The notes under the pieces: model-generated
What the model was told of the DNA's origin: nothing
What the model saw: the letters and a program-made list of their open reading frames with translations, nothing else
Databases searched by the model: none
From: Clostridiales bacterium
Lineage (GTDB): Bacteria; Bacillota; Clostridia; Oscillospirales; Oscillospiraceae
NCBI GenBank assembly: GCA_003533405.1
Contig: DQDL01000130.1
Coordinates: forward strand, 3,698 to 9,952
DNA length: 6,255 nt
Direction: 5' to 3'
Translations under genes and position numbers: made by a program
Shown: positions 1 through 5,125 of the stretch, piece after piece
Layout of the letters: the number at the start of each line of letters is the position of its first letter
Position numbering within the stretch: position 1 is the first letter of the stretch

Positions 1-593
1 ACTTCCTTTACGGCACGGGCTATCTCGCCTATCTGCTCGGCGGAAAATGCAGGTCTGTCGCCGTAGCCACGGGAGCGCTGAATGAGCACGGCTGTGACGC
101 TTTTATCCGACGCCGCTTTTTTTATCGCCTCGATGTCGGGGCTGCCGTCGGCTCTAAGATTGACCTGTGCATAGTTAATGCCGTAAAACCTAAGCGAACC
201 GTGGCAGTCACCCTCAATGCCGATGGCATTTCTGAGCGTATCATAAGGAAGACCCGTTGCAGAAAGCAGCGTGTCACCGGGCTTAAGCATGGCGAAAAGC
301 GCCGTTGAAAGCGCATGAGTGCCGTTAACGAAGCCGATGCGCACAAGTGCCGCTTCCGTGCAGAAAATTTGCGCATAGACCTTGTCGAGCACTTCCCTGC
401 CGACATCGTCATAGCCGTAACCTGTCGTTCCGGCAAAGCAGAAGTCGGACACCTTGTTATCCTGAAACGCCTGCATGACCTTGAGCGTGTTCTGCTGCGC
501 AATTCGGTCAATTCTCTCAAACTGCGGTCTTATCTCGTTTTCCGCTTCCTGCGCAAGTGCGAACACCTGCGGCTTCATATCACTGAATTTCAT
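1..593 (-). CDS. Methionine gamma-lyase family PLP protein (aluminium-resistance-protein family), N-terminal part
   Basis: This is the first 197 codons of a PLP-dependent enzyme that runs off the left edge; family members are usually a little over 400 residues. The visible part carries the family signatures: GTTGYGYDDVGRE at about residues 55-67, a PLP-pocket-like VNGTHALSTALF at 89-100, the LPYDTLRNAIG stretch at 115-125, and IQRSRGYGDR at 171-180. The PLP-binding lysine should lie beyond the edge. Family members are annotated as methionine gamma-lyase-like or 'aluminium resistance' proteins, cytosolic fold-type I enzymes acting on sulfur amino acids, but the true substrate is rarely shown. 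The ATG at 593-591 starts one base after the murD stop (TGA-T-ATG) and has a GGAG at 604-601 inside the murD end, so it is probably co-transcribed and coupled with murD. A second in-frame ATG at codon 6 has less start support. One oddity is an Asn where I remember most relatives having Ser (NGTHA for SGTHA). Confidence 0.88.
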   Translation of the reverse strand, partial: MKFSDMKPQVFALAQEAENEIRPQFERIDRIAQQNTLKVMQAFQDNKVSDFCFAGTTGYGYDDVGREVLDKVYAQIFCTEAALVRIGFVNGTHALSTALFAMLKPGDTLLSATGLPYDTLRNAIGIEGDCHGSLRFYGINYAQVNLRADGSPDIEAIKKAASDKSVTAVLIQRSRGYGDRPAFSAEQIGEIARAVKE

Positions 594-594
594 A

Positions 595-1971
595 TCAAAG
601 CTCCATAATTATCTGCTTAAAGTATTTGCCGCGCTCCATGAAGTTTTTGAATTTATCGAATGCGGCACATGCCGGTGACAATAGGACGATATCGCCCTCC
701 TGCGCATAGTCGGCAGCGGCCAAAACAGCCTGCTTAAAGTCGTCGATGGTGACCATCTTAAAGTCCTCGGTGTAGTATTTCGAGGCTTTCACGGCCTGTT
801 CTATCTTCTCGGAGGTAGCTCCCGTGAGAAACAGTGCCTTAGTGTGCAGGCAAATTTCATCGCCGAGGGCGTCAAAGGGTATGTGCTTATCGTATCCGCC
901 CGCAATGAGAATCGGCTTCGTTTTTAAGGCGTGAAGCCCTGCGGCCGTGCGGCTGGGACTCGTGCCGATAGAGTCATTTATATAGGTAACGCCGTCTTTT
1001 ATACGCACCTGCTCCAAGCGATGCTCAACGCCGGAAAACTCCTTTGCGACCTTGATGCAGGTCTCATCGGAGACGAGCCCATCGGTCGCAGCAAAGGCCG
1101 CCATGTAGTTTTCAAGATTATGCGTACCTGGAAGCTTAATGTCATCGGCGTGCATGAGCTGTGCTCTCACTCCGTCATGGACACGGTAGACTATGCCGTC
1201 CTCGCAGTAAACGCCGTTTTCGGGCGACTTTGCTCTGCTGAAGTATGAAATACTCGACTTTGCCATACCTGCATAGTAAGGCGAATACTCGTTTTCACTG
1301 TTTAAAACCAGCCTGTCGGAGCTGTCCTGACGGGTAAAGATCGAGCTTTTTGCATCGATATAATCCTGATAATCCTTGTGCTTATCAAGGTGATTGGGCG
1401 AAATGTTCGTAATGACCGCAACACTGGGCTTGCAGACCATGCTGTGCAGCTGGAACGAACTAAGCTCAAGCACCGCAAAGTCATTGGGCTTCATGCTGTC
1501 GACCTCGCAGAGCAAGGGATGCCCGATGTTGCCGCCGAGGTGAACTGTGCAGCCCTGCACTTTTAAAAGCTCGGAAATTATCGTCGTTGTCGTGGTCTTG
1601 CCGTCACTGCCGGTGACCGCAATTATCCTGCACGGGCAAAGCTTAAAGAAGACCTCCATTTCCGAGGTGACGACTGCGCCGTTTGCGGCAGCTTTGGTCA
1701 GGTGCTCGTCAAACGGCATCAAGCCCGGGGTGCGAAAAATAATATCATAGTTTAAGTTTTCAAGATAGGTGTCGCCAAGCGAAAACTTTGCTCCAATCGA
1801 GAGAAGCTCCGAATAGTCCTCACCGAGCTGCTCAGCGCTTCGCTTATCGCAGGCGGTCACATCGCAGCCCGCTTCGAGAAGCTTTTCAAGAAGTGGCTTA
1901 TTACTCACGCCGATGCCAATAACGCAGATGCGCTTATCCTTAATCGAATTTATATATTCATTCAAAGTCAT
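595..1971 (-). CDS. murD: UDP-N-acetylmuramoyl-L-alanine--D-glutamate ligase MurD
   Basis: MurD is the cytosolic ATP-dependent ligase that adds D-glutamate to UDP-MurNAc-L-Ala in peptidoglycan precursor synthesis. The product is 458 residues, near the usual 440-460. An N-terminal Rossmann-like domain (GIGVSN at 19-24) binds UDP. The central Mur ligase domain has the P-loop GSDGKTTTTT at 121-130 (Lys125), GGNIG at 147-151, ELSSFQL at 169-175, HLDKH at 194-198, and Lys208 in the DAKSSIF stretch, where MurD enzymes carry a carbamylated lysine. GTHNLEN (282-288), GVEHRLE (314-320) and the C-terminal domain with NDSIGTSPSRT (332-342) and LLSPACAAFDKFKNF (430-444) follow. The start is ATG at 1971, because GGAGGG lies 7-8 bases upstream; an in-frame TTG at 1986 would overlap that site. 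The gene sits outside a classical division/cell-wall cluster, first in a unit with the PLP enzyme downstream. The motif NDSKATN of Escherichia coli MurD is replaced here by NDSIGTS. Confidence 0.96.
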   Translation of the reverse strand: MTLNEYINSIKDKRICVIGIGVSNKPLLEKLLEAGCDVTACDKRSAEQLGEDYSELLSIGAKFSLGDTYLENLNYDIIFRTPGLMPFDEHLTKAAANGAVVTSEMEVFFKLCPCRIIAVTGSDGKTTTTTIISELLKVQGCTVHLGGNIGHPLLCEVDSMKPNDFAVLELSSFQLHSMVCKPSVAVITNISPNHLDKHKDYQDYIDAKSSIFTRQDSSDRLVLNSENEYSPYYAGMAKSSISYFSRAKSPENGVYCEDGIVYRVHDGVRAQLMHADDIKLPGTHNLENYMAAFAATDGLVSDETCIKVAKEFSGVEHRLEQVRIKDGVTYINDSIGTSPSRTAAGLHALKTKPILIAGGYDKHIPFDALGDEICLHTKALFLTGATSEKIEQAVKASKYYTEDFKMVTIDDFKQAVLAAADYAQEGDIVLLSPACAAFDKFKNFMERGKYFKQIIMEL

Positions 1972-1978
1972 GTCATGA

Positions 1979-1984
1979 CCCTCC
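1979..1984 (-). promoter_or_regulatory. murD ribosome binding site (decides the start)
   Basis: The minus strand reads GGAGGG here, followed by TCATGAC and then ATG at 1971-1969. This is near-ideal Shine-Dalgarno spacing for that ATG. It argues against the in-frame TTG at 1986-1984, which partly overlaps the site, and the intervening ATG at 1976 is out of frame. Confidence 0.85.
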
Positions 1985-1995
1985 AAACCTTTATT

Positions 1996-2024
1996 ATTAT
2001 AAAGCCAACGCCGTATAAAAACAA
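1996..2024 (-). promoter_or_regulatory. Candidate housekeeping sigma promoter for murD
   Basis: On the minus strand a perfect TATAAT (2001-1996) lies 17 bases from a weak TTGTTT (2024-2019; only TTG matches consensus). Transcription would begin near 1990-1989, giving a leader of about 18-20 bases that holds the Shine-Dalgarno site. It lies back to back with the rnpB promoter in a control region of about 100 bases. The -10 element is convincing and the -35 is poor, so this is a moderate call. Confidence 0.55.
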
Positions 2025-2034
2025 GAAATTTCTA

Positions 2035-2063
2035 TTGACTTGTGCGCCTTTCATGTTTAAAAT
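2035..2063 (+). promoter_or_regulatory. rnpB promoter (housekeeping sigma type)
   Basis: TTGACT (2035-2040) and TAAAAT (2058-2063) are separated by exactly 17 bases, each one mismatch from consensus. The predicted start, about seven bases after the -10, falls at 2070-2071, where the terminal P1 helix of the RNase P RNA begins. The match between promoter position and RNA 5' end supports both calls. Confidence 0.85.
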
Positions 2064-2070
2064 ATCCACT

Positions 2071-2410
2071 TGAGTGGGCCGAACGACCGCGGGCACATTT
2101 TGAAAAGAAGTGCGTGAGGAAAGTCCGGGCTCCATAGGGCAAGGATAACGGGTAACGCCCGCCAGGGGTGACCCTCGGACAAGTGCAACAGAAATATACC
2201 GCCGAGCTTGCTCGGTAAGGGTGGAAAAGTGAGGTAAGAGCTCACTCGCCGGTCGGAGACGATGCGGTGCTGTAAACTCTATCCGGAGCAACACCGTGGG
2301 AGGACATATGATCTGCCCGATCGTCCTCAGGAGGTGGCTAAAGCCTGTCGGCAACGGCAGGATTAGATAGATGGTCGTTTAAGACAGAACCCGGCTTATA
2401 GACCCACTCA
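2071..2410 (+). ncRNA. rnpB: RNase P RNA, bacterial type A
   Basis: This is the catalytic RNA of ribonuclease P, which removes 5' leaders from precursor tRNAs together with the RnpA protein. The universal core is present: GAGGAAAGTCCGGGCTCC at 2116-2133 and AGACAGAACCCGGCTTATAG at 2382-2401, which form the P4 region. P1 is an eight-base-pair helix closing the molecule (2071-2078 with 2403-2410). P12 is GTGAG/CTCAC (2229-2233, 2241-2245). P18 is a seven-base-pair stem with a GCAA tetraloop (2344-2350, 2355-2361). P16 pairs 2300-2305 with 2323-2328 and P17 pairs 2310-2313 with 2319-2322. The P17 loop TGCCC (2314-2318) is complementary to GGGCA (2137-2141), giving the P6 pseudoknot typical of type A. 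A GGU in the L15 region (2333-2335) could contact the tRNA CCA end. The length of about 340 nucleotides is normal. Open frames crossing this RNA are spurious. Confidence 0.97.
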
Positions 2411-2417
2411 TCAAAAG

Positions 2418-2440
2418 AAAAACCGCCATGGGCGGTTTTT
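2418..2440. terminator. Bidirectional intrinsic terminator between rnpB and the PepD operon
   Basis: The stem AAAAACCGCC (2418-2427) pairs with GGCGGTTTTT (2431-2440) around a three-base ATG loop. On the plus strand it is followed by more T's to 2447, eight bases after the rnpB 3' end. On the minus strand the same stem is followed by a T-rich run (complement of 2411-2422) and lies six bases past the PepD stop. One hairpin therefore serves both convergent transcripts. Confidence 0.9.
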
Positions 2441-2445
2441 TCTTT

Positions 2446-3888
2446 TTACAGGCTTTGCAGAAGCTTCAAAAGGAACTCCCACACACGCTGCGTTGAAGCT
2501 ACATCGAGCTTTTCGTTTGTCGTATGGATATCCGGGATATTGGGGCCGAAGGATATGCAGTCGAGATCCTTTATCTTGTCTGCAAAAAGGCCGCACTCAA
2601 GTCCGGCATGAATTACGCTGAGCTCCGGCTTTTCGCCGTACAGGCTCTCATATGCAGCAGCCGCCTTTTCACGCAAAACAGAGTGCTTTCTGTACTCCCA
2701 TGCAGGATATTCGCCGCCTATGGTCAGCGTTCCGCCGTTTGCCGTGAAAATGTCGTTGAGCTTGCCTTTCATATTACCCATTTCGGCGGCTGACGAGCTT
2801 CTGAGGCAGAATGTCAATGACAGCGTATCGTCCTCGGTAGTCACAACACCGAGGTTGAGCGACGACTCAACAAGTCCTTCGATATCAGGGCTCATTGTCT
2901 GAACGCCGTCAGGCACGGCAGACAATGCAGTAATGATTTTGCTGCTTATATCTGCATCAGCAGCGCTGACGCAGGCTTTGCCGAGCTCGGTAACGGTTAT
3001 CTCGATATTGGGGTCGGTGCCGCTGTACTTTTCATATGCATGCTTGGAAAAATACATGACGGTCTCAAGCACAGCGTTGCGGTCGGCCTCATTAAATGCG
3101 ACAGTACAGGTGCTTGCATTTGCAATCGCATTATCCTTTTCGCCTCCGTCTATCGAAACGAGTCTGAGCGTGTTCTTGGCGTTAATCTCACCAAGCAGCC
3201 TGCCCATCAGGATGTTGGAATTTGCTCGGTTTTTATGTATCTCATTACCCGAGTGACCGCCGGTAAGACCGTTTATGCTCAGCTCGGCGCAGTACAGCTC
3301 CTCAGTTTTTAAATTCAGCGGGAACTGTGCAAGCACATGCGCACCGCCGGCGCAGCCGCAGGTGATAACGCCCTCGAGCTCGGAGTCGATGTTGAGCATG
3401 GTTTTGCCACGGAGTTTGGATGCATCAAGAAACTGAGCGCCGTCCATGCCGGTCTCCTCGTTGATGGTGAAAACAGCCTCGATAGGCGGATGCGGGATGG
3501 TGTCCGAGTCGAGAACGGCAAGCGCCATTGCAACGGCAATACCGTCGTCTGCGCCAAGGCTCGTTCCCTCTGCCCAAAGGTACTTGCAGTCGGTCTTGAG
3601 GTCAAGTCCATCCTTTTCAAGGTCTTTTGTGCAGTCTGCGGTCTTGACCGTCACCATGTCGAGGTGACCTTGAAGTATCACAGTCTCGTGTCCTTCATAG
3701 CCGCACGAGGCGTTTTTATATATAATGACATTGCCGAGCTCGTCACAGTAATATTCCAGACCTCTCTGCCTTGCAAATTCGCAGCAAAGCTCGGTTATCT
3801 GCGCTGTGTTATCCGAGCCGTGCGGCACGGAGGCTATAAGCTCGAAAAAATCAAATACTTTCTTAGGTTCAATATTCAGTGCTGACAT
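2446..3888 (-). CDS. pepD: Aminoacyl-histidine dipeptidase, PepD-like (peptidase family M20C)
   Basis: This is a zinc aminopeptidase-type dipeptidase, 480 residues against about 485 for the Escherichia coli PepD family. It would hydrolyse Xaa-His and related dipeptides in the cytosol. The M20 metal-site motifs are all present in order: HLD (His75, Asp77), GADDG with Asp114 as the likely bridging ligand, NEETG with Glu144 as the likely base and Glu145 as a ligand, NID with Asp168, and PDIHTTNE with His455. GLTGGHSGNEIHKNRANSN (208-226) lies at the start of the lid domain, and HAGLECG (427-433) is also typical. There is no signal peptide. The ATG at 3888 follows the preceding stop by two bases and has GGGAG inside the end of the upstream gene. 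The frame is open for a further 31 codons upstream but that lies over the upstream gene. It is the last gene of the operon, before the hairpin. One oddity is HGSDN at 23-27 where relatives usually have GSGN. Confidence 0.94.
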   Translation of the reverse strand: MSALNIEPKKVFDFFELIASVPHGSDNTAQITELCCEFARQRGLEYYCDELGNVIIYKNASCGYEGHETVILQGHLDMVTVKTADCTKDLEKDGLDLKTDCKYLWAEGTSLGADDGIAVAMALAVLDSDTIPHPPIEAVFTINEETGMDGAQFLDASKLRGKTMLNIDSELEGVITCGCAGGAHVLAQFPLNLKTEELYCAELSINGLTGGHSGNEIHKNRANSNILMGRLLGEINAKNTLRLVSIDGGEKDNAIANASTCTVAFNEADRNAVLETVMYFSKHAYEKYSGTDPNIEITVTELGKACVSAADADISSKIITALSAVPDGVQTMSPDIEGLVESSLNLGVVTTEDDTLSLTFCLRSSSAAEMGNMKGKLNDIFTANGGTLTIGGEYPAWEYRKHSVLREKAAAAYESLYGEKPELSVIHAGLECGLFADKIKDLDCISFGPNIPDIHTTNEKLDVASTQRVWEFLLKLLQSL

Positions 3889-3890
3889 TT

Positions 3891-4223
3891 TTACTCCCAT
3901 TTTGACCATACATCGGGCATGTAGCCCACCGTCGCCTGCTTGCCGTTTCTGACAATAGGCGTTTTTATGAGCCACGGACATTCAAAAAGCTTATCAAGCT
4001 TAGCGTCGTTTGACGCAAGATATTGTATAATCGGGTAGTCAACATCAGCGGTGTTTATCATGGCATCGAGCCCGACAGCGTTTTTAACGGAGTTTAACTC
4101 TCCCCTGCTCATTCCGTATCTGTTGATGTCGACAAACTGATATTTAATGCGTCGTTCTTTGAAATATCGCTCGGCTTTCTTTGTGTCAAAGCATTTGCTT
4201 TTGCCGAATATTTGAATATTCAC
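3891..4223 (-). CDS. ArsC/Spx-family thioredoxin-fold protein (arsenate reductase family)
   Basis: This is a 110-residue protein of the ArsC/Spx/YffB family (Pfam ArsC type), small cytosolic thioredoxin-fold proteins. The N-terminal strand and catalytic loop read IFGKSKCFDTKKAERYF, with Cys11 in a C-x-x-T arrangement, followed by a helix and VDI strand. The C-terminal half has the KTPIVRNGKQATVGY signature at 87-101, with the cis-proline-like Pro89. It has a single cysteine at the active position rather than the CxxC of Spx; the only other cysteine is Cys82. Annotations in this subgroup usually say 'arsenate reductase', but arsenic reduction is not established and there are no ars genes nearby; a glutathione- or thiol-linked role is equally possible. 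The start is GTG at 4223, overlapping the upstream TGA by four bases (GTGA), with GGAG eight bases before it. The next gene begins two bases after its stop. Confidence 0.87.
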   Translation of the reverse strand: MNIQIFGKSKCFDTKKAERYFKERRIKYQFVDINRYGMSRGELNSVKNAVGLDAMINTADVDYPIIQYLASNDAKLDKLFECPWLIKTPIVRNGKQATVGYMPDVWSKWE

Positions 4224-5125
4224 AGTATCTTCTCCATTATATCGTAAAGATTATCCCAAAACAGCGCCCTGACGAGTGCTTCGGGGTAGTTTCGATTTAA
4301 CAGCTCGTTATAAAGCTTATCAAGCTTATGCACGCCGTCAAGTCCCGTCGGTGTGCTGTCTATGCCGTCAAAATCGCAGCCGAGAAAGACAGAACGCTCA
4401 CCGCCGAGGGACAAAAAGTGCTCAATGTGAGCGATGACGGCATTGATATCTTTACCCAAACCGAGAAATTCGGGATACAGGTTTATTCCTGCTCCGCCGC
4501 CGACGTCGACAAGCGCATTAAACTGCTCATCGGTGAGATTTCTCGGGACATTGCATAATGCCTTGGCGTTGGAATGCCCTGCAATCACTGGCTTTTCGCA
4601 CGCTTCGAGCGTATCCCAAAAGCCACGCTCTGAGATATGTGACATATCCAAGGCAAAGCCCATGTGCTGCGCCTTTTTGACAAAAGCTCTGCCCTTTTCG
4701 GTAAGCCCTCTACCGCTTCCAACGGCAGCGCCGCAAAGCTCATTGTCAAAATTCCATGTCGGGTGCAGTATTCTGACCCCGTTTTGATAGGCACTTTCGA
4801 GTGAGCTTATCTGCTCGCAGCCCTCAATGGATATGAAAACTGCCACTTTTCCGGACTCAGCAGCCTTTTTGATATCATGAAAATTCAGACACAGCATCAC
4901 TATGTCCGAATTTTCCTCTATCTCTTGGCTTAAACGCCTAAGCATTGCATCGGCTTTCTCGACAGGCCGGTCGAGCGTTTCCGCACAAACGGCAAAAACT
5001 TGGGCGCAAGGAGCGAATTTATGAAGCCGTTCCAGATCGGTATGAAACCCGTTTTTTCGCAGGCTTCCACCCTCGGTCATGACCCTTGATATAGTATCGC
5101 AATGGCAGTCAAAAAGCGGTATCAT
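4220..5125 (-). CDS. Membrane dipeptidase family protein (peptidase family M19, renal dipeptidase type)
   Basis: This 301-residue binuclear zinc hydrolase has the amidohydrolase-type barrel. Family M19 cleaves dipeptides, in some members those with a C-terminal D-amino acid or Cys-Gly. The metal ligands are in the expected order: HCD (His8, Asp10), SIEG with Glu101, DMSHIS with His163, AGHSNAKALC with His184, and GCDFDG with Asp251. FWDTLE, PRNLTDEQ and the GINLYPEFL stretch at 213-221 are also family-typical. There is no signal peptide or membrane segment, so unlike the mammalian enzyme it should be cytosolic. The ATG at 5125 overlaps the RNase J stop (ATGA). A GAGG lies only one base before the ATG, too close for normal Shine-Dalgarno use, so translation probably depends on ribosomes terminating on RNase J. 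The start cannot move downstream without losing the HxD motif. The natural substrate cannot be read from the sequence. Confidence 0.92.
   Translation of the reverse strand: MIPLFDCHCDTISRVMTEGGSLRKNGFHTDLERLHKFAPCAQVFAVCAETLDRPVEKADAMLRRLSQEIEENSDIVMLCLNFHDIKKAAESGKVAVFISIEGCEQISSLESAYQNGVRILHPTWNFDNELCGAAVGSGRGLTEKGRAFVKKAQHMGFALDMSHISERGFWDTLEACEKPVIAGHSNAKALCNVPRNLTDEQFNALVDVGGGAGINLYPEFLGLGKDINAVIAHIEHFLSLGGERSVFLGCDFDGIDSTPTGLDGVHKLDKLYNELLNRNYPEALVRALFWDNLYDIMEKIL
4232..4235 (-). promoter_or_regulatory. Ribosome binding site for the GTG-started ArsC/Spx-family gene
   Basis: The minus strand reads GGAG, then eight bases, then GTG at 4223-4221. The site lies inside the end of the M19 dipeptidase gene. 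It supports the non-ATG start, which also gives the family's usual N-terminal beta strand (NIQIFG) in full. Confidence 0.75.

Noticed and set aside
1972..1986. Alternative TTG start for MurD at 1986
   Set aside because: The TTG overlaps the GGAGGG that serves the ATG at 1971, and the five extra residues are not part of the family's usual start.
1989..2004. Six-base inverted repeat CTTTAT-TATT-ATAAAG overlapping the murD -10 as a possible operator
   Set aside because: It is short and purely A/T-rich apart from its ends, and is largely explained by the TATAAT and the repeated TTA units, so operator function is not supported.
1968..2354. Minus-strand open frame of 128 codons across the RNase P RNA
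   Set aside because: It is antisense to a structured RNA with universal core motifs, has no recognisable domain, and overlaps the murD control region.
3337..3885. Plus-strand open frame of 182 codons opposite PepD
   Set aside because: It is the antisense shadow of a well-supported peptidase gene, with no start signal or recognisable domain; the long shadow frames elsewhere (for example 5192-5701 and 5686-6171, opposite RNase J) are rejected for the same reason.
3889..3981. A 31-codon N-terminal extension of the PepD gene to 3981
   Set aside because: It lies fully over the ArsC/Spx-family gene in another frame, has no family similarity, and the ATG at 3888 has a good Shine-Dalgarno and the usual PepD N-terminus.
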